A DNA stretch of 5,085 bases from Planctomicrobium sp. (GTDB taxonomy: Bacteria > Planctomycetota > Planctomycetia > Planctomycetales > Planctomycetaceae): NCBI GenBank assembly GCA_029259835.1, contig JAJDEL010000618.1:1-5085 (forward strand). Reading direction: 5' to 3'. The notes under the pieces were generated by a model. The model saw only the letters and a program-made list of their open reading frames with translations, was not told the origin of the DNA and ran no database searches. Positions 1-5,085 of the stretch are shown piece by piece. A program made the position numbers and the translations under genes. How positions within the stretch are numbered: position 1 is the stretch's first letter; each line of letters starts with the position of its first letter.

Positions 1-118
1 CTTCAATATCTTCCGCTTGTTGCATTAAATCATAACCGGAATTTGGTGGCTCTTTTTGAACCCCCTCAAAAGACGACACCACCAGGTTGGGGTGGTGTCG
101 TCTTTTGAGGGGGTTCAT
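1..118 (-). CDS. Possible start of an unrecognised gene, cut by the left edge
   Basis: A minus-strand frame opens with ATG at 118-116 and stays open for 39 codons to the window edge. The peptide begins MNPLKRRHHPNLVVSSFEG and continues with a hydrophilic, acidic stretch (YDLMQQAEDIE). The start lies 15 bases after the stop of the 66-residue gene at 134-334, with a weak GAG-type ribosome-binding site (GAGTGG) ahead of it, so the two could be co-transcribed. The first 20 codons are made almost entirely of the palindrome at 57-117, which is odd for conserved protein. A later start at the ATG at 25-23 would leave the palindrome in the leader, but I see no good ribosome-binding site there. I do not recognise the product. 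Too little is present to be sure it is coding at all. Confidence 0.3.
   Translation of the reverse strand, partial: MNPLKRRHHPNLVVSSFEGVQKEPPNSGYDLMQQAEDIE
57..117. repeat. Perfect palindrome, 27-base arms and 7-base loop
   Basis: Positions 57-83 are the exact reverse complement of 91-117, separated by the loop AGGTTGG (84-90). The inner part of the stem (GACGACACCACC paired with GGTGGTGTCGTC) is flanked by AAAA on the left and TTTT on the right, as in a two-way intrinsic terminator, and an outer CCCCCTC/GAGGGGG stem continues beyond. No long T-tract follows the full stem on either strand. It may be a terminator between opposing transcripts, a dispersed palindromic element, or a leader structure for the gene starting at 118. 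The arms have no mismatches, so the element is either recent or under selection. A related half copy lies at 664-689. Confidence 0.9.
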
Positions 119-133
119 AAACAACCACTCAAT

Positions 134-334
134 TTATGGTACGAAAAACGCAAAAATAGTTACTGAAACCAAAGCGAGGATCACGAAAATTAAAATGGCC
201 GACTTTGCAATCAGTGACATGGCTTTTTTGATATCAACTCGACCATCATCACCCTGCGATTTCTTGAATACAGAGTAGAGTGCGAGTAAATAGAATGTGG
301 CGAATACCAAAAAGGTGACTAACACTGGAACCAT
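134..334 (-). CDS. Small two-helix membrane protein, function unknown
   Basis: This frame encodes 66 residues from ATG at 334-332 to TAA at 136-134. Two hydrophobic segments are clear: residues about 3-22 (VPVLVTFLVFATFYLLALY) and about 46-65 (AILIFVILALVSVTIFAFFV). They are joined by a hydrophilic loop containing K24, K25, R32, K36, K37 and K44. By the positive-inside rule the loop should face the cytoplasm, with both ends outside. The start lies 9 bases after the stop of the transposase remnant, with only a weak GAAG ribosome-binding site. The coherent pattern of two helices and a basic loop argues for a real gene, but I recognise no family. Its own promoter may have been replaced when the insertion sequence arrived, in which case it is either read from the IS side or silent. 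Confidence 0.55.
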   Translation of the reverse strand: MVPVLVTFLVFATFYLLALYSVFKKSQGDDGRVDIKKAMSLIAKSAILIFVILALVSVTIFAFFVP

Positions 335-343
335 AGTGATCTT

Positions 344-730
344 CTAATTCAACCCTAACCGTCTCGCCAGCCGTGCAGCGTTTGCCATGACCTTTTTGTA
401 TTCCTCATGTTCCATAACCATATCGTAAAGCTCTTCAATTGACCATGTGTGATCAGTGAGTCCAGCTTGCTCTGCTGGCGTTGGTGTCAGTTTTCCACTC
501 TTTCCCTTTTCGCGAAGTCTCCAACAGAAGTTGTAGTAGGCGACTTGAAGTGAGACAGCGGCTTTCAGGTTGTCCAACTTCTTTGAGAACCCCATCGCCA
601 ACCGAGTGAACCGTTTCATAAAGGTGCGGATCGTGAGGTTGTGGCGTTCGATGTGAGACGTACCCCCAACCTGGGGTGGTGTCGTCTTTCTTGTTTCCCA
701 AGTGTCCTGTTCGGTATGGCGGGTCTGCAT
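344..730 (-). pseudogene. IS1-type transposase remnant (C-terminal part only)
   Basis: The frame gives 128 residues ending at TAG 346-344. From about residue 24 (position 661) to the end it matches the C-terminal part of IS1-type DDE transposases: TSHIERHNLTIRT, then MKRFTRLAMGFSKKL, AAVSLQVAYYNFCW, and the tail motif GLTDHTWSIEELYD. In this family the glutamate of the IERHN motif (E28 here) is taken to be the last acidic residue of the catalytic triad. The first two aspartates and the N-terminal helix-turn-helix are missing. Residues 1-23 do not look like transposase, and the frame is closed by a stop only a few codons further upstream (757-755). The fragment therefore cannot be catalytically active. 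The break coincides with a half copy of the palindrome at 57-117. The ATG at 730 is only the first available start, not the original one. Confidence 0.85.
664..689. repeat. Degenerate half copy of the 57-117 palindrome
   Basis: Positions 673-689 (GGGGTGGTGTCGTCTTT) are identical to 89-105. Read together with CCAACCT at 666-672, they match the loop and one arm of the palindrome in reverse orientation, except for two extra G residues between loop and arm. The other arm is lost: transposase homology begins at about 661. This looks like the scar of a rearrangement or insertion at the palindromic element. A 17-base match in a C/G-rich motif could be coincidence, but the shared loop makes that unlikely. 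Confidence 0.65.
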
Positions 731-916
731 GGATGCTGAAGCTGCACTGACTTGTCAGGCTTTCGGGGTTGGTTGGGGGGTGAGTCGTGGGCAATGTCTT
801 TCGGATTCGGGATTACTGAAGTGTTTGAGGGATAAGCGGTTGCGGCGCCAGGTTCTTTTCTTTTCCAGCGGGCGCCAGTTTGCTTCCGCGGTTTTGGCGG
901 GTAGAGTTCTGTTGTG

Positions 917-1018
917 ACCGCTTCACTTGCAGACGGTATTCCGTGTGAACTACTGTCTACTTGTCAGGGAGGCGTCACAATGAAACAAATACACGGTTTG
1001 AAGCGGTTGTCACGCCTC
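917..1018. repeat. Nested and competing inverted repeats ahead of dnaG
   Basis: Two nested helices are possible: ACCGCTTCA (917-925) with TGAAGCGGT (999-1007), and inside it CCGTGT (941-946) with ACACGG (991-996). A small hairpin, ACGG-TATT-CCGT, sits at 933-944. A third pairing, GAGGCGTCACAA (969-980) with TTGTCACGCCTC (1007-1018), matches at 11 of 12 positions and would compete slightly with the first at its end. This could be a structured leader, a small RNA or a decayed mobile element. The arms are short and separated, so chance is not excluded. Confidence 0.4.
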
Positions 1019-1056
1019 TCACTTTATCCCCTACGTAAGACTTTGTTCGAGAAAAG

Positions 1057-1094
1057 CCCCTCACCCTAACCCTATCCCCAGAGGGGAGAGGGGA
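1057..1094. repeat. C-rich/G-rich hairpin, dispersed-repeat type
   Basis: CCCTATCCCC (1070-1079) pairs with GGGGAGAGGG (1083-1092) with one mismatch around the loop AGA. It is preceded by CCCCTCACCCTAAC (1057-1070). From memory, this CCCTCACCCTAACCCT-type sequence followed by a GGGGAGAGGGG arm recurs as a dispersed intergenic palindrome in many unrelated bacterial genomes. No T-tract follows on the + strand, so it is not a standard terminator. It lies 54 bases upstream of the dnaG start and would fall in the leader if the promoter is further upstream. Confidence 0.7.
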
Positions 1095-1147
1095 CTTAAG
1101 GTTGCCGCGATGCGGCGGTTGTTGAATTTTCAAACAGAGTCTCACTT

Positions 1148-3055
1148 GTGACCCCAGGATTGTCGGTGCCCTCACAGTCTCTCTCCCAAGATGAATTTAA
1201 GGAAGAGGTTCGTTCTCGCAATGAAATTGTGGGCGTGATCAGCGAGACCGTTGCATTACAACCCCGTGGACAGCATCACGTCGGGTTGTGTCCGTTTCAT
1301 GATGACAACAATCCATCAATGAATGTCTACCCGGACCGGCAGACGTTCCGTTGCTGGTCATGCAGCACTGGCGGAGATGTCTTCGGCTACGTTCAGGAAC
1401 GGGAGAAGGTTTCGTTTCGAGAAGCTTTGGAAATCCTGGCGCGCCGGGCGAATATGGAGATTCCGAAGTCCGTCGGTGGACATTCGCCAGAGCAAGAGAC
1501 GAATCGCGCAAAGCTGTTCGAAGTATTGCAATGGGCAGAGACCCTGATGATGCAGACGCTGCTGACATCGCCTGCCGCTCAGCCTGCCCGTGACTACTTG
1601 AACCGTCGTGGGATTGATGAAGAGGTGATCCGCAAATTCCGCCTCGGTTTTAATCCGGACGGAAACCAATGGTTGCTCGGTCAGGCACGCGGACGTTATC
1701 CATCACCACTACTGGAAGATGCCTGTCTGGTCGGGAAGGGTGATCAGGGTAGATATTACGATTTTTTCAGTCATCGTATTATGTTTCCAATTCACAACGA
1801 GCGGGGTCAGGCTGTTTCGTTTAGCGGACGTGTCCACCCTGGTTATGATCATCCGGCGAAGTACATAAACGGTCGCGAGACCACAGTCTTCCGCAAAAGC
1901 AAGATCCTGTATGCACTCGACTTGGCACGAGATGAAATCAAAAAGCAGAAGTATGCCATCATTGTGGAAGGCTACACTGATTGTATCGCCCTGCACCAAA
2001 GTGGCGTGACGAACACAGTCGTCTCGATGGGAACGGCTCTGACTGATGAACAGGTGAGAACCGTGAAGCGGTTCGCCAACAAAGTCATTCTGGTCTTCGA
2101 TGGAGATGATGCCGGTCAGAAAGCAGCTTCGAAAGCAGTCGAGAAGTTTTTAGCACAAGATGTTGACCTTCGAATCCTGACACCGCCGAACAAGTTGGAC
2201 CCGGCGGATTACCTCGAACAACAAGGGGTGGCGGCGTTTCGTGAACTCGCCAGCAAAGCCCCCGAAGCCTGGGACTTTCGTTTTCGCGCCGCGAAAGCGA
2301 AGCATGGAATTGACACGATCGACGGGCGGCAGAAAGTGCTGGACGAGATGCTCAGTGTTCTGGTTCAGGTGCCGGCAATGGCAAAATCTGTTCGCGAACC
2401 GCTCATGATTGCAAATCTTGCACAGAAGTTGTCGCTCTCCGAAGAAGCCGTTCGGACCCGCGAAAAGCAAATTCGTTCAGGCGCTCAACAGCCAGTTTAT
2501 ACCGAGAATCATGAGGTCGAAGAGAGTTCTTTCGCTGAAGAAGTGCATCGAATTATCGCCGGGCAACTCTCCTCAAGGGACCGAGTGGAATGCGACTTGC
2601 TTCAATCTGTTGTCGCGGCCCCGGAATCGTTCCGTTTTGTGGCGGATGCGGTTTCTGTGGCCCCGTTGCGGAATCGCATCCTGAAAGGGGTGCTGCGGAA
2701 GTGTACAGAGGAAGCGTGGGCAGATGGGGAATTCAGCCTGACCGGCTTGATCAACCAGATGCCTGATAAGAATTTGAAGAGTCTGGTCGTCTGGTTAGAT
2801 GAGCAGGCAGCGGCGAAAGATCTCGCAAGAAAGATCCGCGAGAGTGGAATCGACGACGAGGGGTGCCCTTTACTGCTGAGGCAATCAATTCAAGCCTTAC
2901 AGAATCGGGAAGAACGCAACTCAAATCAAAACGTCGGAGTCCAACTTGCGGAGGCCACGGACGGTCAAGCTCGGCTTGACGAATCAGCGGAAGCGTTGTT
3001 GCGTCAGGCTGCAGAGTTTCACCAAAAACGTGCGACCAAAAAGAGCGGTGCCTGA
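1148..3055 (+). CDS. dnaG: DNA primase DnaG
   Basis: The product synthesises the short RNA primers that start Okazaki fragments and leading strands, working with the replicative helicase at the fork. The protein has 635 residues, normal for the family. The CHC2 zinc finger is complete: C48, H51, C69 and C72, with the same spacing as in E. coli. The primase core follows, with FSGR at 225-228 and KYINGRET at 238-245. In the TOPRIM domain, VEGYTD places E274 and D278, and DGDDAG places D318 and D320. E274, D278, D318 and D320 correspond to E. coli E265, D269, D309 and D311. DPAD at 351-354 supplies the last metal-binding acidic residues. From about 400 onward the sequence is divergent and helical, as expected for the helicase-binding domain, and ends in a hydrophilic Lys/Arg tail. 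The start is uncertain: GTG at 1148 gives the longest form but has a poor ribosome-binding site, while GTG at 1166 (629 residues) has AGGA six bases before it. No ATG is available. rpoD follows after 33 bases, so the two are probably co-transcribed. Confidence 0.97.
   Translation: MTPGLSVPSQSLSQDEFKEEVRSRNEIVGVISETVALQPRGQHHVGLCPFHDDNNPSMNVYPDRQTFRCWSCSTGGDVFGYVQEREKVSFREALEILARRANMEIPKSVGGHSPEQETNRAKLFEVLQWAETLMMQTLLTSPAAQPARDYLNRRGIDEEVIRKFRLGFNPDGNQWLLGQARGRYPSPLLEDACLVGKGDQGRYYDFFSHRIMFPIHNERGQAVSFSGRVHPGYDHPAKYINGRETTVFRKSKILYALDLARDEIKKQKYAIIVEGYTDCIALHQSGVTNTVVSMGTALTDEQVRTVKRFANKVILVFDGDDAGQKAASKAVEKFLAQDVDLRILTPPNKLDPADYLEQQGVAAFRELASKAPEAWDFRFRAAKAKHGIDTIDGRQKVLDEMLSVLVQVPAMAKSVREPLMIANLAQKLSLSEEAVRTREKQIRSGAQQPVYTENHEVEESSFAEEVHRIIAGQLSSRDRVECDLLQSVVAAPESFRFVADAVSVAPLRNRILKGVLRKCTEEAWADGEFSLTGLINQMPDKNLKSLVVWLDEQAAAKDLARKIRESGIDDEGCPLLLRQSIQALQNREERNSNQNVGVQLAEATDGQARLDESAEALLRQAAEFHQKRATKKSGA
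1156..1159 (+). promoter_or_regulatory. Possible ribosome-binding site favouring a dnaG start at 1166
   Basis: AGGA lies six bases before the in-frame GTG at 1166. The GTG at 1148 has only a weak CAGAG (1135-1139) ahead of it. If this site is used, DnaG begins MPSQSLSQDEFK and loses six residues, none of them in a conserved domain. The motif is only four bases long, so this is suggestive. Confidence 0.35.
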
Positions 3056-3076
3056 CTGGTACTGCAATTTAAGACC

Positions 3077-3083
3077 AAGGGAG
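3077..3083 (+). promoter_or_regulatory. Ribosome-binding site of rpoD
   Basis: AAGGGAG is a good match to the anti-Shine-Dalgarno sequence. It lies five bases before the ATG at 3089 and eight before a second in-frame ATG at 3092. The longer spacing is closer to the usual optimum, so translation may begin at the second ATG; the proteins differ by one methionine. Confidence 0.75.
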
Positions 3084-3088
3084 AAGAG

Positions 3089-4792
3089 ATGATGTATCGA
3101 CTCGACGAGAGCCTTCGCAAATTGACCGAACTGGGACAACTCCAGGGGTACTTGACCTTTTCACAGGTCAACGAATACCTCCCGGAGAACGAAGTCAGCC
3201 CGGAAAAAATTGATGCGCTGCTGCTTTCTCTGGAAGACCTGGGACTTTCGATCATCGACGAAAAAAAGGTGAAGAACGCTCCCAAAGTATCCGCAGCAAA
3301 GAAAGAAGAGAAGGCAAAGTCGCGAAAGAAACCTGTTCCGAAAAAGAAGCAGACGGTCAAGCTCAATGGCTTGTTCGAAGAAACCGGCGGCGCGAGAATG
3401 ATCGACGATCCGGTCCGGATGTATCTTTCGCAAATGGGCGAGATCCCATTGCTGACACGACAGGAAGAAATTGACCTCGCCAAGAAAATTGAGTTCACTC
3501 GCAAACGATTCCGCCGTGCTTTATTGGAATGTCATTACGTCACGCGTGAAGCATACGACGTTTTGCTCAAAGTTCAGGCAGGTGATCTTCCATTTGACCG
3601 GACGATTAAAATTTCCCTGACCGAGTGTACGGAGAAAGAGCAAGTCCTCGGCCGATTGCCACACAATCTGGAAACGATCAAGCGCCTGATGATTCAAAAC
3701 GAAGGTCTCTATTCAGAATTTCTGAACGAAACCAAACCTGAAGAAGAACGGCAAGAGAGCTTCACGCGAGTCGATCAGGGACGCCGTAAAATCGCAACAC
3801 TTCTGGAAGAAGTCAGTCTGCGAACACAGCGACTACAACCGCTCGTAAAACGCTTGGAGAAAATCTCGAACCGAATGAACGCTCTGCAAGTCGAAGTGGC
3901 TCAACTCTCTGAAGACCGCTTGCGCAAGGACCAGCGTGCAAACTCGCAACAGGAACTTCGCGACCTCATGGAGTTGACACTCGAAACGCCGGAATCGCTC
4001 GCGACTCGAGTTCAGGAAATCAAAGATCGCTTTGCTGATTACGATCAGGCAATGCGTGATCTTTCGGCCGGCAACTTGCGACTGGTCGTTTCGATTGCAA
4101 AGAAGTACCGCAACCGGGGCTTGAGTTTCCTCGACCTGATTCAGGAAGGAAATACCGGCTTGATGCGGGCCGTCGATAAATACGAATACCGTCGCGGTTA
4201 TAAATTTTCGACGTATGCCACATGGTGGATTCGGCAAGCGATTACACGATCGATCGCGGATCAGGCACGGACGATTCGAATCCCGGTTCATATGATTGAA
4301 ACCATCTCCCGGCTGCGTCGCATCAGCAAAGATCTGGTTCAGGCACTCGGTCGCGAACCAACAGTCGAAGAAGTCGCACAGGCCGCGGACGTTGATCTCG
4401 ATGAGGCCAAACGTGTTTTGCTCACGGCGCGAACTCCGATGAGTCTCGACAAGCCTGTTGGAGATTCGGAAGACAGCGTCCTCTCGGACTATGTTCAGGC
4501 TCCAAACGATAACAGCCCTGTCACAGTCGCTGCACAAGAGATGCTCAGGGATCAAATCTCTCAGGTTCTCAAAACATTGACCTACCGAGAACGAGAGATC
4601 ATCAAACTCCGTTACGGTCTGGGCGATGGTTACACATACACGCTCGAAGAAGTCGGGCGAATCTTCAAAGTGACGCGTGAACGCGTTCGCCAGATTGAAG
4701 CAAAGGCTGTCCGTAAGCTTCAACACCCTGCCCGTTCAAAGCAACTCCAAGGCTTCCTCGAACACCTCGCCCTGGCAAACGGCGGGAATTGA
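3089..4792 (+). CDS. rpoD: Primary sigma factor RpoD (sigma-70 / SigA)
   Basis: This is the housekeeping sigma subunit, which brings RNA polymerase to -10/-35 promoters and opens them. It has 567 residues against 613 in E. coli. Region 1.1 occupies about 1-57 and is acidic. A lysine-rich linker follows (59-91). Region 1.2 starts at DDPVRMYL (106-113). A non-conserved helical spacer runs to about 321. Region 2 spans about 322-402 and is nearly identical to E. coli, including the -10 contact residues Y376, W379, W380, Q383 and T386, equivalent to E. coli Y430, W433, W434, Q437 and T440. Region 3 runs from about 403 to 496. Region 4 ends in the helix-turn-helix [16 protein letters not shown], where R530, E531 and R534 correspond to the -35 contacts R584, E585 and R588. 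Q545 replaces E. coli R599. The presence of region 1.1 and the full set of contacts point to the primary sigma factor rather than a stationary-phase or ECF type. The gene sits 33 bases behind dnaG, and no terminator is visible after it. Confidence 0.97.
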   Translation: MMYRLDESLRKLTELGQLQGYLTFSQVNEYLPENEVSPEKIDALLLSLEDLGLSIIDEKKVKNAPKVSAAKKEEKAKSRKKPVPKKKQTVKLNGLFEETGGARMIDDPVRMYLSQMGEIPLLTRQEEIDLAKKIEFTRKRFRRALLECHYVTREAYDVLLKVQAGDLPFDRTIKISLTECTEKEQVLGRLPHNLETIKRLMIQNEGLYSEFLNETKPEEERQESFTRVDQGRRKIATLLEEVSLRTQRLQPLVKRLEKISNRMNALQVEVAQLSEDRLRKDQRANSQQELRDLMELTLETPESLATRVQEIKDRFADYDQAMRDLSAGNLRLVVSIAKKYRNRGLSFLDLIQEGNTGLMRAVDKYEYRRGYKFSTYATWWIRQAITRSIADQARTIRIPVHMIETISRLRRISKDLVQALGREPTVEEVAQAADVDLDEAKRVLLTARTPMSLDKPVGDSEDSVLSDYVQAPNDNSPVTVAAQEMLRDQISQVLKTLTYREREIIKLRYGLGDGYTYTLEEVGRIFKVTRERVRQIEAKAVRKLQHPARSKQLQGFLEHLALANGGN

Positions 4793-4825
4793 TGCCAGTG
4801 CTGTTTTTGTTGGAAATGTTGTCAC

Positions 4826-5085
4826 ATGCAATCAATCAGTAAACAATTTCAATTTCATTCTCTGGATGAATTACTACAAATTGGCTTGGATCAAGCTCGG
4901 CGTTTGCTTCCGCATTATGCGGAATGGCCTGAGTCGAAACGAGAAGATATCGAAGCGCTGAACGACGTTTTTGCCTCGACCACTTCCATTTTAGAAGGCA
5001 AAGATGAGGCTCTTGTCGACACTGAGGCGTGTGAAGCCGCTTACCTTGCGTCTGCACGTGCAGCAGCAAGTTTTCGGAAATCAAA
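4826..5085 (+). CDS. Unrecognised gene downstream of rpoD, cut by the right edge
   Basis: An ATG at 4826 opens a frame that stays open for at least 86 codons to the window edge. A GGAAA ribosome-binding site (4812-4816) lies nine bases ahead. The peptide starts MQSISKQFQFHSLDELLQIG and continues with acidic, alanine-rich helical sequence (LLPHYAEWPESKREDIEAL, then DTEACEAAYLASARAAA). There is no signal peptide, membrane segment or metal-binding motif in the visible part. It is in the same frame as rpoD, 33 bases after the rpoD stop, with no terminator between, so it is probably the third gene of the operon. Third-position base choice from about 4870 resembles the neighbouring genes, which supports coding. 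I recognise no family. The competing frames over this stretch (4677-4961 on +, 4836-5084 on -) give less protein-like sequences. Confidence 0.65.
   Translation, partial: MQSISKQFQFHSLDELLQIGLDQARRLLPHYAEWPESKREDIEALNDVFASTTSILEGKDEALVDTEACEAAYLASARAAASFRKS

Larger units (their letters stand above)
731..1147. other. Intergenic region upstream of dnaG, no gene seen
   Basis: These 417 bases hold no frame I would call coding. A + strand frame from 702 to 917 gives a low-complexity, Cys/Leu/Arg-rich peptide with no recognisable family. The left half (about 760-905) is G-rich and contains two GGCGCC palindromes (844-849 and 871-876). A 10-base direct repeat, ACTTGTCAGG, occurs at 750-759 and 959-968. 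The right half carries the inverted repeats at 917-1018 and the C-rich/G-rich hairpin at 1057-1094. The dnaG promoter is expected here, but no pair of -35 and -10 boxes stands out. No rpsU is present. Confidence 0.6.

Noticed and set aside
844..878. Paired GGCGCC sites as a hairpin
   Set aside because: Only six bases pair and each site is self-palindromic; chance is likely in G/C-rich sequence.
702..917. + strand frame of 71 codons upstream of dnaG
   Set aside because: The peptide is rich in Cys, Leu and Arg with no family resemblance, has no ribosome-binding site that convinces me, and overlaps the transposase remnant on the other strand.
961..1037. Possible sigma-70 promoter using TTGTCA (961-966 or 1007-1012) or TTGAAG (998-1003)
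   Set aside because: No acceptable -10 box lies at 16-18 bases from any of them; the best, CTTTAT at 1022-1027, is weak.
3019..3504. Minus-strand frame of 161 codons over the dnaG-rpoD junction
   Set aside because: Antisense shadow, rich in Ser and Phe, produced by the Lys/Glu-rich coding strand of rpoD.
3833..4726. Minus-strand frame of 297 codons inside rpoD
   Set aside because: It lies wholly antisense to highly conserved sigma regions; the length comes from the codon bias of rpoD and the peptide resembles no known protein.
4793..4825. Terminator between rpoD and the next gene
   Set aside because: There is a short T-run (4804-4808) but no stem before it.
4836..5084. Minus-strand frame at the right edge
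   Set aside because: The + strand frame from 4826 has a ribosome-binding site, operon position and better protein character; this frame is its antisense.
1..5085. CRISPR array, tRNA or rRNA genes, defence or toxin-antitoxin genes
   Set aside because: No regularly spaced repeats, no cloverleaf or rRNA sequence, and no protein resembling such systems were seen on either strand.

Overview
The window holds a two-gene housekeeping core, DNA primase (dnaG) followed by the primary sigma factor (rpoD), both on the + strand and filling roughly 1148-4792. To the left is a scarred region containing an insertion-sequence remnant. To the right is the start of a third gene in the same direction. dnaG next to rpoD is the usual bacterial macromolecular-synthesis arrangement. 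The protein style and moderate base composition make a planctomycete (Planctomycetota) my best guess, but this rests on recognition of protein style and no rRNA or other marker is present.

Left flank (1-730), minus strand. The order of transcription is right to left: a 5'-truncated IS1-type transposase (344-730), a 66-residue two-helix membrane protein (134-334), then a possible gene start at 118 that runs off the left edge. That last start sits beside a perfect palindrome with 27-base arms (57-117). Half of the same palindrome, in degenerate form, lies at 664-689, exactly where transposase homology stops.

Intergenic region (731-1147). No gene is supported here. It contains nested inverted repeats (917-1018) and a C-rich/G-rich hairpin of the dispersed-repeat type (1057-1094). 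No convincing sigma-70 promoter was found, although transcription of dnaG must start somewhere in or near this stretch. rpsU, which precedes dnaG in the enterobacterial version of the operon, is absent.

Core operon (1148-4792). DnaG has its CHC2 zinc finger, primase core, TOPRIM metal ligands and a divergent C-terminal helicase-binding region. It ends 33 bases before RpoD, which has a good ribosome-binding site and intact regions 1.1, 1.2, 2, 3 and 4. DnaG primes replication and RpoD directs housekeeping transcription; co-transcription would link the two.

Right flank (4793-5085). No terminator is visible after rpoD. An open frame of at least 86 codons starts at 4826 and continues past the end of the window; its product is not recognised.

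I see no evidence of an undescribed multi-gene system. The points most worth a second look are the palindrome and its half copy at the transposase break, the small membrane protein beside the IS scar, the lysine-rich linker in RpoD, and the unrecognised gene behind rpoD.
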